From Bacteroidales bacterium (lineage in GTDB: Bacteria > Bacteroidota > Bacteroidia > Bacteroidales > JAEINX01): a DNA stretch of 36,625 nt. A program made the position numbers and the translations under genes. Within the stretch, counting starts at the first letter, position 1. Each line of letters starts with the position of its first letter. Below the pieces are notes generated by a model that worked only from the letters and a program-made list of their open reading frames with translations, was not told where the DNA came from and searched no databases. The stretch lies in assembly GCA_016342645.1 (NCBI GenBank), contig JAEINX010000034.1, positions 1 to 36,625 on the forward strand, in the 5' to 3' direction. Shown in pieces: positions 18,228-26,524 of this stretch.

Positions 18228-19556
18228 TTATTTTGTTGAAGGATAAACTAAAACATCGAGTATGTTCATTTTTATCATATATCCTTCACCGGAATTGCAA
18301 TTTCCGATTCCATTAACCCAGTTTGGGCCGATTTTTCTCAGCATATTTCCATCCGAATCTCGAATATACTCAAGGTTTTCAGATAATATGTTTTCAAAAG
18401 CTGTGAGAGCATCCATTGAATTCTCAGGCAGGTAGCTTACAAATTGAAAACCTTCGGATAATACAATCGGTGTTTGAGGATTTGTTATTTCACCTTCAAT
18501 AATTAATGTTTCTGAAGCATTTAGTTTAAACAAATATCCTTCAACCGGATTCCAATCACCTATACCGTTTACCCAATTAGGTCCAATTTTTCGAAGCATA
18601 TTTCCATCAGAATCTCTAACAAAATCAAGATTATCATTTAGTATTTCGGATAAAACACTCAACATATCGGGATCATTAGGTGAAAGATTTGATGAGCTAA
18701 ACTGGTATCCTTCATTTAGAGTAATTTCCTGAGAAGATGTTCCACTTCCCCAACCTGCCATTTTTGCTGCCATCCACCAGAAAGCTCTTCCTTTCAGATT
18801 ACAATTAAGTGACTCGGAATGTGCACATGAGCAGGCCCAACAAAGATCCGATCCGGGATTTGCATCACACCATTCAAGAGCCCAATTTCCCAATAAACTT
18901 CCTCCGGGGCCGGAATAATAATTACAATTATCGTTAGCATATTCAAAAAAAGTATAATCCGGATTATAACTTTCAATATCAGCAAAATCAAATAAAATTT
19001 TATCGTTCTCAATGCAATAGTCTCGAATTTGTTGATTTCTGGCTTTTAAATTTGCCCACGACCAAATATCAAGATGACCGGTCATATACACGAATTTCAC
19101 ATCCGGAAAATCATTTTCAAGTTCAGTCATTTTGTTGAGGTAAGTATTTATTCCTTCCACAGTATTATCTGAACAACCTCCACACCACGACCACATTACT
19201 ACATTTATATTATATCCGCCATTATTCAGAACATTTCGAGTTGTTTGTGCCCAGGTTGTATCGCCATTGTGCCCGAGATCACCTCCGCCTTCTTTATAAA
19301 ATAAAGCTCCGCCACTTCCCGATGAATTGAAAGTATATGGCTCGCCAATATGACTTTGCAAATTACTCATACCGGAGGTTATTTGACTACCATGTGAAGT
19401 ATGGCCGTAGTAAATTCTAAGATCATTTTTTGCTTGCAATATCCATTCTTCAGGAACAGATGATAAATCGGTGCAAAAGTGGTCGGCAATAATATTCTGC
19501 GCGATCAGGGAAACACCTGACAAAAAAATAATTAAGATAAAAACAGTTTTTTTCAT
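18228..19556 (-). CDS. Secreted protein of unknown, possibly hydrolase-like function with paired KIGPNWVNGIG modules
   Basis: 442 residues. Signal peptide MKKTVFILIIFLSGVSLIAQ. The body (about 25-270) begins IYYGHTSHGSQITSGM (His52, His55, Ser57), continues with VVMWSWCGGC, FVYMTGHLD (156-163), FDFADIESYNPD, and a cysteine-rich end with CWACSCAHSESLNC and GRAFWWMAAKMAGW. The layout, with an early G-H-x-S-H-G-S, a mid-domain TGHLD and a late Asp/His region, reminds me of SGNH-type hydrolases, but I cannot place it in a named family. Two shared modules form residues 278-442. It is the first gene of a two-gene unit with the C10 protease. Its minus-strand upstream region has TATATTTA, one mismatch from a -7 box. 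Confidence 0.82.
   Translation of the reverse strand: MKKTVFILIIFLSGVSLIAQNIIADHFCTDLSSVPEEWILQAKNDLRIYYGHTSHGSQITSGMSNLQSHIGEPYTFNSSGSGGALFYKEGGGDLGHNGDTTWAQTTRNVLNNGGYNINVVMWSWCGGCSDNTVEGINTYLNKMTELENDFPDVKFVYMTGHLDIWSWANLKARNQQIRDYCIENDKILFDFADIESYNPDYTFFEYANDNCNYYSGPGGSLLGNWALEWCDANPGSDLCWACSCAHSESLNCNLKGRAFWWMAAKMAGWGSGTSSQEITLNEGYQFSSSNLSPNDPDMLSVLSEILNDNLDFVRDSDGNMLRKIGPNWVNGIGDWNPVEGYLFKLNASETLIIEGEITNPQTPIVLSEGFQFVSYLPENSMDALTAFENILSENLEYIRDSDGNMLRKIGPNWVNGIGNCNSGEGYMIKMNILDVLVYPSTK
18231..18725 (-). repeat. KIGPNWVNGIG module pair in the unknown secreted protein
   Basis: Module 1 (18465-18725, residues 278-364) has GIG followed by DW. Module 2 (18231-18464, residues 365-442) has GIG followed by NC and ends VLVYP. 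Both carry the phrase RDSDGNMLRK just before the core. Confidence 0.85.
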
Positions 19557-19638
19557 GATTTTTTCTGTGTTAAAATTTGATTTGATAAATATACGATTAA
19601 ATTTAAATGAAAATATATTTTAAAATATTCAACAACTC

Positions 19639-20418
19639 CTACTCTTTATGATTTTTCTCATCCTCTTTTTTTTCATCACTTACTGCTTTCATATGCTGCA
19701 CTTTTGCATGCTCATGATCTTGATTGCCAATATCACCTTTTTTTCTCATATCAAGTCTTTTAATGGCTGTTTCACGGCCATAAACAATCAAATTATCGCC
19801 ATGCATTATTTTTACCACATTGTTAGGCAAGCCAATATAATTTCCATTCATTCGCTCAATTCCAAGAACTGTTATTCCCTCATTTCTGAGATTACTCTCA
19901 AATAATGTTTTTCCAACAACCCAATCATCTTCTTTTACATAAAGCTCCGAAACCTGATAATTACCTGCAAGATTTAACAATGAAGAATAATCTCGAGACT
20001 TAAGGCTTGAAAACCTATTTAAAAGTAAATTAATAATTTTACAAAGCCATTTATCAATATTTTTATTGGACGAAACAATCCATAAAATCAAAATTCCACC
20101 AACAACAATTGAAATATTTAAATACCAAGGCAATGATCGCTCATCTTTATGTAAAAAAGTTATTAAAAGAGTTGCAATTACTGTAACAATACCTGCATTT
20201 CCAAGTAACATTAATGTAAAAATCAGTTTTCTTCTGACAGGATGTTGAACTATTTTTTCAGATTCTTTTGTTGTAAATCCACAACCTGTAAAAGCCGATC
20301 TTGCCTGAAATTTAGCAGATTTGGATGACAAACCTGTGTTTTCTAAGGCTGCGGCAGTTATTCGGGTCATTAAAATCGAAAATATTAAAATGCAAATGAC
20401 TGAGAGTGCTGGAAACAT
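19639..20418 (-). CDS. Membrane protein with TrkA_C (RCK C-terminal) domain
   Basis: 259 residues. Three hydrophobic segments are visible at about 2-20, 65-89 and 98-118, with a conserved-looking cytosolic loop between the first two (SAFTGCGFTTKESE). Residues about 150-225 form a TrkA_C-like domain (YVKEDDWVVGKTLFESNLRNEGITVLGIERMNG, then GDNLIVYGRETAIKRL). TrkA_C domains bind small ligands and regulate potassium or other transporters. This protein has no pore sequence that I can see, so it may be a regulator or a small channel partner. The C-terminal tail is very charged and His/Lys/Glu-rich (DHEHAKVQHMK). It has no obvious operon link with the flanking secreted-protein genes. Confidence 0.8.
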   Translation of the reverse strand: MFPALSVICILIFSILMTRITAAALENTGLSSKSAKFQARSAFTGCGFTTKESEKIVQHPVRRKLIFTLMLLGNAGIVTVIATLLITFLHKDERSLPWYLNISIVVGGILILWIVSSNKNIDKWLCKIINLLLNRFSSLKSRDYSSLLNLAGNYQVSELYVKEDDWVVGKTLFESNLRNEGITVLGIERMNGNYIGLPNNVVKIMHGDNLIVYGRETAIKRLDMRKKGDIGNQDHEHAKVQHMKAVSDEKKEDEKNHKE

Positions 20419-20474
20419 AAACTTCTATTTTATTTAGTTAAGAATTCACTTTTGATTTGTTAATTATTAACATG

Positions 20475-20507
20475 GGTTTAACAATTTTTAATACAGGTTT
20501 AACAATT
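20475..20507. repeat. Short direct repeat upstream of the DUF2271 gene
   Basis: GGTTTAACAATT occurs at 20475-20486 and 20496-20507, a 21-base spacing of two helical turns. It lies in the 237-base region between the divergent TrkA_C and DUF2271 genes. Two same-face copies could be an operator, but this is only a suggestion. Confidence 0.4.
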
Positions 20508-20655
20508 CTTGAATTTATTTATGATAAAAATCATATTTAATAATTTACGAGTCAAATTTATTGCATTTTTGACAAATTTTGAAATTAAAATATGAAATTA
20601 GAATAAACATTTTTACATTCTTAAAATTAAACATTAAGCAAAAATAAAATTAATT

Positions 20656-21699
20656 ATGAAAAATTTAAAACATACAAACATTTTTATTAGTACGGTAATA
20701 ATATTATTTGCTTTACTGACGGGATTTGTTTCACCTGAAAAAGACGGAACAAAAGAGACAACAACAACTCCTGGCGAGGTAACTTTTAGTGTAAGAACAG
20801 TTACAGAAAACGGTAATTATGCGCCAAAACATGTTCTGGCAATTTGGGTTGAAGATGGAAGTGATTTTGTGAAAACAAGACTTGCAATGGCAGGAGTACG
20901 AAAAATCTATTTGTATAAATGGAAAGCAATATCTAATTATAATGTTGTTGATGCTATTACCGGACCAACTTTAAATTATCACCAATCACATACTATAACA
21001 TGGGATTGTACTGATTTGGATGGAGAAGAAGTCCCAGACGGAGAATACACAATTTATGTTGAATTTACCGAAAAACATGCACAGGGCCCATGGACAGCAA
21101 TAAATTTCACCAAAGGCCAGGAAACTCAGCACTTGATAATTCCGGATGAAACTTACTTTAAAGATATGGTTTTAGATTTCGTCCCCGAAATTGTGCCTGT
21201 TACTCAAACTATTAGTTTAACCGAAGGCTTCCAATTTGTTTCTACTAATGTTGAGCCAAATGATCCTGATATGAATGTTGTTTTATCAGAAATCTTAAAT
21301 TATAATTTGGAATACGTGCGAGATTCGGATGGTAGTATGTTCAGGAAAATTGGCCCCAATTGGGTCAATGGTATTGGGGATTGGATTACGGTTGAAGGTT
21401 ATTTATTCAAAATGAATGGTCCAGAACAATTGGTTATTGAAGGATTTAGGATTGATCCTCAAACTCCTATTAATTTATATGCCGGTTTTCAATTCGTTTC
21501 TTATCTTCCACAAAACCAAATTGATGCATTAACAGCTTTTGAAAGCATTTTATCTGATAATCTTTTATATGTAAGAGATTCTTATGGAAGTATGTTAAGG
21601 AAAATCGGTCCAAATTGGGTTAATGGAATCGGTAATTGTACTGAAGGGCAGGGATACTTAATTAAAATGAGTGCCGACGACATTTTGATTTATCCTTAA
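20656..21699 (+). CDS. Secreted DUF2271 protein with paired KIGPNWVNGIG modules
   Basis: 347 residues. Signal peptide MKNLKHTNIFISTVIILFALLTGF. Residues about 38-165 match DUF2271, a predicted periplasmic domain, with NYAPKHVLAIWVED, DFVKT, VVDAITGPT, HTITWDCTDLDGEEVPDGEY and a GP-containing end. That domain has no established activity; it is often found near flavin or redox proteins. A short linker (about 166-185) leads to two shared modules (186-347), the last ending at DDILIYP with no tail. A perfect 15-bp inverted repeat followed by T's lies 26 bases after the stop, so it is probably transcribed alone. Confidence 0.87.
   Translation: MKNLKHTNIFISTVIILFALLTGFVSPEKDGTKETTTTPGEVTFSVRTVTENGNYAPKHVLAIWVEDGSDFVKTRLAMAGVRKIYLYKWKAISNYNVVDAITGPTLNYHQSHTITWDCTDLDGEEVPDGEYTIYVEFTEKHAQGPWTAINFTKGQETQHLIIPDETYFKDMVLDFVPEIVPVTQTISLTEGFQFVSTNVEPNDPDMNVVLSEILNYNLEYVRDSDGSMFRKIGPNWVNGIGDWITVEGYLFKMNGPEQLVIEGFRIDPQTPINLYAGFQFVSYLPQNQIDALTAFESILSDNLLYVRDSYGSMLRKIGPNWVNGIGNCTEGQGYLIKMSADDILIYP
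21211..21696 (+). repeat. KIGPNWVNGIG module pair in the DUF2271 protein
   Basis: Module 1 (21211-21471, residues 186-272) has GIG followed by DW. Module 2 (21472-21696, residues 273-347) has GIG followed by NC and ends the protein at ILIYP, which marks the natural C-terminal limit of module 2. Confidence 0.85.
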
Positions 21700-21725
21700 T
21701 TTGTTTTAAAAATACTTTCTATTCG

Positions 21726-21782
21726 ATTTGAGAGTTAATATTATAATTTATAAGATAAAAATTATTAACTCTCAAATTTTTC
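21726..21782 (+). terminator. Perfect inverted repeat with T-run after the DUF2271 gene
   Basis: ATTTGAGAGTTAATA (21726-21740) and TATTAACTCTCAAAT (21763-21777) are perfectly complementary over 15 bp with a 22-base A+T-rich loop, followed by TTTTTCT. It fits an intrinsic terminator for the DUF2271 gene. The right arm ends 14 bases before the next start codon, so a role in control of that gene is also possible. Confidence 0.75.
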
Positions 21783-21791
21783 TCCCCATTT

Positions 21792-22634
21792 ATGATAAAA
21801 TCAAATTATCATACACATACAAAGTTTTGTGATGGATCAGATGAACCCGAAGCTTATGTAAAAGAAGCAATTAAATTAGGATTCAATTCTTTGGGCTTTT
21901 CGGGGCATGCTCCTTTTCCAAAAGAAAACACTTTTGCAATTAAAGATAATGATCTGGAAAATTATTGCAACAATATTGAATTCCTAAAAAACAAATATCA
22001 AAATATTATCAAAGTTTATATCGCTCTCGAAGTAGATTATATTCCGGAAATTACAGAAGATTTTCATAATTTCTACAAAAAGTGCAATCTTGATTATATT
22101 ATCGGCTCAGTACATTTGGTTTTGAATCCTGAAAACAAAAAACTTTGGTTTATTGACGGGCCGAAAGAGGAAATTTATGACAAAGGCCTTGAAATTGCTT
22201 TTAATAATAATATTCGTCAGGCTGTTAAAGCATATTATTATCAAATCAATAGGATGATAGAAACTCAAGAACCCGATGTAATCGGCCACTTGGATAAAAT
22301 TAAAATGCACAATAAAAACCGCTTTTTTTCAGAAGATGAAAAATGGTATCAGAATTTGATTTCGGAAACATTAATGCTTAGTAAAGAAAAAAACTGCATA
22401 ATTGAAGTAAACACAAGAGGGCTCTATAAAAAAAGGTGTGATTCATTATTTCCCGGAAAACAAATTCTGAAACAAATTCATTCAATGAAAATCCCGATAG
22501 TTGTAAATTCAGACGCTCATAAACCATCAGAGTTGACGCTTGGATTTGATCAAGCAATAAAAGAATTGAAAAGTATTGGATTTAAAAATCATATGACATT
22601 TTCAGTTCATGGGTGGGAAAAAATAGAATTATAA
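21792..22634 (+). CDS. PHP-domain phosphoesterase, histidinol-phosphatase (HisK/HisJ-type)
   Basis: 280 residues, the usual size for PHP-type histidinol-phosphatases. Metal-binding residues are visible: YHTHTKFCDGSD near residue 6 (HxH and Asp), GFSGHAPFP around residue 36, a Glu in ALEVDYIP, GSVH around 105, DVIGHLD in the middle, and NSDAHKPSEL near the C-terminus. The enzyme would hydrolyse histidinol phosphate in histidine synthesis, but the PHP family also contains other phosphatases, and no his genes are nearby. No partner gene. It starts directly behind a strong hairpin and no clear -7 box was seen. Confidence 0.88.
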   Translation: MIKSNYHTHTKFCDGSDEPEAYVKEAIKLGFNSLGFSGHAPFPKENTFAIKDNDLENYCNNIEFLKNKYQNIIKVYIALEVDYIPEITEDFHNFYKKCNLDYIIGSVHLVLNPENKKLWFIDGPKEEIYDKGLEIAFNNNIRQAVKAYYYQINRMIETQEPDVIGHLDKIKMHNKNRFFSEDEKWYQNLISETLMLSKEKNCIIEVNTRGLYKKRCDSLFPGKQILKQIHSMKIPIVVNSDAHKPSELTLGFDQAIKELKSIGFKNHMTFSVHGWEKIEL

Positions 22635-22754
22635 TATTACTTAAAATCGGCAAATAAATTTAAAGTTTGCTTAATCGGGATTTTTCGATTTTTATTTTAA
22701 TGGATAATAATTATGCGAAAATAAACCTTAATTTAGCCGAAAATCCAATGAATA

Positions 22755-24944
22755 ATGAAGCGAAGTTATATTTTAATACAAGTACTTTTAATTGTTTTTT
22801 GTAATAATGCTATTGCAAACAAACACGATAGCCTTATAAATGTTCTCACTTCATCAGAGATCAAAAAAGATAGAATAGATGCTTATCTTGAGCTGACAAA
22901 ATTTATGCTTGCCAAGGAATTGGATTCGGCAAATAAAATGATCGATTCTGTACTTAGATGGTCACAACGAGAAAATTACAAAAATGGAATAGCCACCGGC
23001 TATAATTTCCATGGAGAATATTTATGGCGTAAAGGAAGTATTGATAGTGCGATAGGTTATTTTCATAAAACTGTAAAATACTCTATTCAGAACGAGCTAA
23101 CATCAAAACGAATACTTGCTTTGGCAAATATCGGTTCGGCTTACAATGATTTTGGAGAACACGATAGCGCGTATAAATATTTGAATCAGAGCATGGAGTT
23201 AGCAATACAATCCAGCGATTTGAAACTTGTTGCAAATGCATCGGATCAGTTAGGCAAATTATATAGGAAATATGGTAATTACGAAAAAGCATTAGAATGC
23301 TTTTTTGAATCACGAAAAATTTATGAAGAATCACATGATTCAGTTAAATTGGTTAACCTCTTTAACTCATTTGGCTCAATTTATCAAGATATTGGAGACT
23401 TTGAAAAATCGCTTGAGTTTTTCAAAATGTCAATGGAACTCGACTTAATTGTTGATGAGGTAAATATTATATATCATATTTTAAATAACCTTGGGGTTTT
23501 ATATTGGCAAGTTGCACTAGAATATGATTCGGCAAGACATTATATTCTTTCCTCTCTCGAAATACTACCGAAAACTATTGATCCAACTAATAAACAAATT
23601 GCATATATCAATTTGGGTGGAATTGAAACTGATGATGACAAACATGAAAAAGCGTTAGATTATTATAGAAAAGCACAATCTGTTGAAATTTTATACCCTT
23701 CTCTTTATATCCAATCAGCTTTGTTTATTAATATGGGAATTGCTTTTAATGGTTTAGGCCAATACGATTCAGCAAAGTATTACTCTTTTAGAGGCTTAAA
23801 AATCGCAAAAGAAACAAATACTAAAATGTGGATAAAAAATGCCTATAACACTTTATATATGGTAGATTCAGCAGAAAATCGGCTTGATTCAGCTATGTAT
23901 TATCTCTCAAAGTATCATGCCTATCAGGATAGTCTTTCGAGGGAAGAATTAGACGGAAAAATTTCCGAATTAGAAATAAGATATGAAACCGAAAAAAAAG
24001 AAATTGAAAACCAAGAGCTTAAAAAAGAAAATACATTAAACGAAAAACTAATAAAAAACCAAAATCTTGTAATAATTATAGGTGTTTTTGCATTTATTTT
24101 TTTCATTCTTTACTTAATAAGCGTTCTTAGTAGTAGGAAAACACAAAAGAAAAAAAATATTGAATTAGCTGATTTTAATAAAAAAATCCTTTCCCAACAA
24201 CAGCAACTCGAAAAGGCTAATAAAAAACTTGAATTTCAAAAAAAACAATTATCAGAATTGATTATTACAAAAGATAAATTCTTTTCAATAGTTGCACATG
24301 ACTTAAGAAGTCCGTTTAACGTTATTTTGGGTTTCCTTGATCTTTTGGAGCAAGAGTTTGATTTAATGAGTGACTCAGAAAAAATTAAAATCATACAAAC
24401 CCTTCAAAAAAGCAGTCAAAATACTTATCAATTATTAATTAATTTACTTGATTGGGCAAGGTCGCAACGTGGTATGATTAAGAATGACCCAAAGAAAATT
24501 AATCTTTCGGAAATACTTGAAAATGCTATAAAAACATTGCATGAATCAAGCAAAAAGAAAGAACAAAATATCCATAATGAGATTCTTAAAAATACTTTTG
24601 TAATTGCTGACAAAGAATTATTAAACACTATTTTTCGTAATTTATTAAACAACTCAATTAAGTTCACACCAAAGAAAGGTGATATTTATATTAATGTAAA
24701 TGAAAAAGGAAAGTTTTTAGAAATATGCATAAAAGATACTGGAATAGGAATTCCTGAAGATAAAATTCCTATGCTTTTTAATATTGATTGTGATTATAAT
24801 TTACCCGGAACTGATAGAGAATCAGGTACAGGACTTGGACTCATTATTGTTCGTGAATTCGTTGAACTTATGGGAAGTTCAATCAATGTTGAAAGTGAAC
24901 TGGGAAAAGGAAGTAAGTTTTGTTTCATGCTTCCAATGGCTTAA
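22755..24944 (+). CDS. Sensor histidine kinase with periplasmic TPR domain
   Basis: 729 residues. Signal sequence MKRSYILIQVLLIVFCNNAIA. Residues about 30-400 are tandem TPR-like helices, each with the A/Y/F pattern (for example NIGSAYNDFGEHDSAYKYL). A charged coiled coil precedes one membrane segment at about 437-459, and another coiled coil follows. The kinase core comprises HisKA with His515 in VAHDLRSPFN, the N box NTIFRNLLNNSIKF, DTGIGIPEDK and GTGLGLIIV. There is no receiver domain, so it is a classical rather than hybrid kinase. The TPR region probably senses a periplasmic or membrane partner. The nearest response regulator, at 28170, lies beyond the sigma-factor operon and could be its partner. 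Confidence 0.92.
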   Translation: MKRSYILIQVLLIVFCNNAIANKHDSLINVLTSSEIKKDRIDAYLELTKFMLAKELDSANKMIDSVLRWSQRENYKNGIATGYNFHGEYLWRKGSIDSAIGYFHKTVKYSIQNELTSKRILALANIGSAYNDFGEHDSAYKYLNQSMELAIQSSDLKLVANASDQLGKLYRKYGNYEKALECFFESRKIYEESHDSVKLVNLFNSFGSIYQDIGDFEKSLEFFKMSMELDLIVDEVNIIYHILNNLGVLYWQVALEYDSARHYILSSLEILPKTIDPTNKQIAYINLGGIETDDDKHEKALDYYRKAQSVEILYPSLYIQSALFINMGIAFNGLGQYDSAKYYSFRGLKIAKETNTKMWIKNAYNTLYMVDSAENRLDSAMYYLSKYHAYQDSLSREELDGKISELEIRYETEKKEIENQELKKENTLNEKLIKNQNLVIIIGVFAFIFFILYLISVLSSRKTQKKKNIELADFNKKILSQQQQLEKANKKLEFQKKQLSELIITKDKFFSIVAHDLRSPFNVILGFLDLLEQEFDLMSDSEKIKIIQTLQKSSQNTYQLLINLLDWARSQRGMIKNDPKKINLSEILENAIKTLHESSKKKEQNIHNEILKNTFVIADKELLNTIFRNLLNNSIKFTPKKGDIYINVNEKGKFLEICIKDTGIGIPEDKIPMLFNIDCDYNLPGTDRESGTGLGLIIVREFVELMGSSINVESELGKGSKFCFMLPMA

Positions 24945-24992
24945 TTGTTTAATCTATTACTTTTTAGAAGCTTTTTATCCCTTACCATATGT

Positions 24993-25020
24993 AAATCCGA
25001 CTGAAAGCAGGGATTTTATT
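24993..25020 (+). terminator. Weak hairpin terminator candidate after the histidine kinase
   Basis: AAATCC (24993-24998) pairs with GGATTT (25011-25016) around a 12-base loop, followed by TATT. The stem is short. It lies about 50 bases after the kinase stop and before the sigma-factor -7 box. Confidence 0.35.
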
Positions 25021-25062
25021 AAAAAGATTTTTTGTCACAAAAGAAACCTTTTTGTTTTTTAA

Positions 25063-25070
25063 TAGTTTTG
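25063..25070 (+). promoter_or_regulatory. Putative -7 promoter element of the ECF sigma operon
   Basis: TAGTTTTG is an exact TAnnTTTG match. Transcription would begin near 25077, which supports a sigma-factor start at GTG 25095 or ATG 25122 and rules against the upstream TTG at 25032. Confidence 0.5.
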
Positions 25071-25094
25071 CTATTAAAGTATAAACAAAAATGT

Positions 25095-25637
25095 GTGGAT
25101 AAGAAAAAAGATGAATTTTTAATGCTTTCGGTGAAGCAAGGCGATTTAGATTCGATGGCTCCCTTGTTTGAAAAATACCATGCCTCTGTTTATCGGTACT
25201 ATTATAGATGTACTCAGGATGTGGAACTTAGTAAAGATATGTGTCAAAACCTTTTCGCAAGAGTTCTTAAATTCAGGCATGCTTTTCCCGAAGGAGCGAA
25301 TTTTAGAGGATGGTTGTTTGTGATTGCAAGAAATTTAAAATATGATCATTATAGAAAAAATAAACACATAATTAATAATACAATTAGAACTGATGAAATT
25401 AAAGACGAAACAGTTACAACAGCCGAAGAAACCGAAAGTAATGAAAGAACTCAGATACTATATGAGGCACTTAAGAAACTGAAACCGGAATATCGTGATA
25501 TAATTGAGATGGCAAAATTTGAGGGATTAAAATATGAAGAAATATCAAAACTAAACGGTTCAAGTGTTGGGGCCGTTAAACTTAGAGTTCACAGAGCTAT
25601 GAATAAATTACGAGAAATATACTTTGAAATTGCATAA
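25095..25637 (+). CDS. RNA polymerase ECF sigma factor (sigma-70 family)
   Basis: 180 residues from GTG 25095 (reads MDKKKDEFLMLSVKQGD). ATG 25122 is the alternative; a TTG at 25032 would add an unfamiliar hydrophobic stretch and lies upstream of the -7 box. Region 2 spans about 10-90, with LFEKYHASVYRYYYRCTQDVELSKDMCQNLF and GWLFVIARNLKYDHYRK. Region 4 spans about 125-178, with LKPEYRDIIEMAKFEGLKYEEISKL and VGAVKLRVHRAMNKL. The regions are joined by a polar linker rich in Thr/Glu. It directs RNA polymerase to a stress or envelope regulon and is held in check by the membrane anti-sigma factor encoded 13 bp downstream. Confidence 0.9.
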   Translation: MDKKKDEFLMLSVKQGDLDSMAPLFEKYHASVYRYYYRCTQDVELSKDMCQNLFARVLKFRHAFPEGANFRGWLFVIARNLKYDHYRKNKHIINNTIRTDEIKDETVTTAEETESNERTQILYEALKKLKPEYRDIIEMAKFEGLKYEEISKLNGSSVGAVKLRVHRAMNKLREIYFEIA

Positions 25638-25640
25638 AAA

Positions 25641-25646
25641 AGGAGG
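25641..25646 (+). promoter_or_regulatory. Strong Shine-Dalgarno sequence before the anti-sigma gene
   Basis: AGGAGG lies 4 bases before ATG 25651 and 7 before ATG 25654. Such a full Shine-Dalgarno is rare in this window and in Bacteroidota generally. It fixes the anti-sigma start to one of these two ATGs, not the in-frame TTG at 25624. Confidence 0.8.
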
Positions 25647-25650
25647 AAAG

Positions 25651-26457
25651 ATGATGAATTGTGAGGAAATAAAATTATTGTTTGTTGATTATCTTGACAA
25701 TACTTTAAATGAAACGGATAAAGCAATTGTCGAGAAACATATAGAAAAATGTAAGTCCTGCCAAAAGGAAATTAAAGACTTGCAGCATATTTTTCCAAAA
25801 ACTGATGATAAATCAATTGAAGTGCCTTCTGATGAAATCAGAAAAATTTTTTACGAAATGCTTGAAAACGAAAAACAAATTCAAGCTCAACTTCCAAACA
25901 TTAAGACTGAAAACAAAAAAACAATAAGATTTATTAATTCGCTGGCATTTAGAATTGCAGCAAGCTTTATAATACTTATAGTTGGTTATGGAATAGGTTT
26001 TTATGTTCATCCCAAAACAATCGATACCGAAGCCATTGACGAATTAACAAATCATGTTTCGGAGATGAAACAATTTGTAATGATGAACGAGTTTCAAAAA
26101 TCTTCGGCAAGTGAACGAGCCCATTTTGTTAAAGGTATCGAAGACATTCCTGATCCTGATATAAATGTACTCAGAAATCTTATTCATTTGATGAATACAG
26201 ACGAAAACGATAATGTCAGGCTGGCAGCAATTTCCGCTTTATCAAGATTTGGGCACATTAGCGAAGTAAGAGATGAATTGCTTTCAGCATTAAAAAATCA
26301 AAAAGAACCAATGATACAAATAAAACTTATTGATGTAATGGTTAATCTTGAGGAAAAAAGAGCATTGAAACCATTCCGTCAGATAATTAACAACGAAGAA
26401 AATTCTAAACTCGTAAAGAATTATGCAGTTAAAGGTTATGAATATTTATCAATTTAA
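25651..26457 (+). CDS. Membrane anti-sigma factor with zinc-finger and HEAT-like repeats
   Basis: 268 residues from ATG 25651 (or 25654). The N-terminus is a zf-HC2/ZAS anti-sigma domain: a Cys in MMNCEEIKLL and HIEKCKSC (H-x3-C-x2-C) about 40 residues later. One membrane segment FRIAASFIILIVGYGIGFYV lies at about 95-120. The periplasmic part (about 165-265) has two or three HEAT-like helical pairs (DNVRLAAISALSRFG, EPMIQIKLIDVMVNL, SKLVKNYAVKGYEYL). The zinc domain binds the ECF sigma factor in the cytosol; the HEAT part probably receives an envelope signal or binds the secreted adhesin-like partner encoded next. Confidence 0.87.
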   Translation: MMNCEEIKLLFVDYLDNTLNETDKAIVEKHIEKCKSCQKEIKDLQHIFPKTDDKSIEVPSDEIRKIFYEMLENEKQIQAQLPNIKTENKKTIRFINSLAFRIAASFIILIVGYGIGFYVHPKTIDTEAIDELTNHVSEMKQFVMMNEFQKSSASERAHFVKGIEDIPDPDINVLRNLIHLMNTDENDNVRLAAISALSRFGHISEVRDELLSALKNQKEPMIQIKLIDVMVNLEEKRALKPFRQIINNEENSKLVKNYAVKGYEYLSI

Positions 26458-26524
26458 AAATAAACACAGAAGACCAACATAAAGTTTATAAACAATTTAA
26501 TATTAAAATTAAAACACATAAAAA

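Noticed and set aside
18228..19556. Firm assignment of the unknown secreted protein as an SGNH esterase
   Set aside because: The GHTSHGS stretch does not match the usual GDS block and the other blocks are uncertain; left as unknown.
24784..25062. Plus-strand open frame overlapping the end of the histidine kinase
   Set aside because: It overlaps the conserved ATPase motifs in another frame and its product resembles nothing; treated as a shadow frame.
25032..25094. Longer sigma factor from the TTG at 25032
   Set aside because: The added residues are hydrophobic and unlike ECF N-termini, and the -7 box at 25063 would lie inside the coding region.
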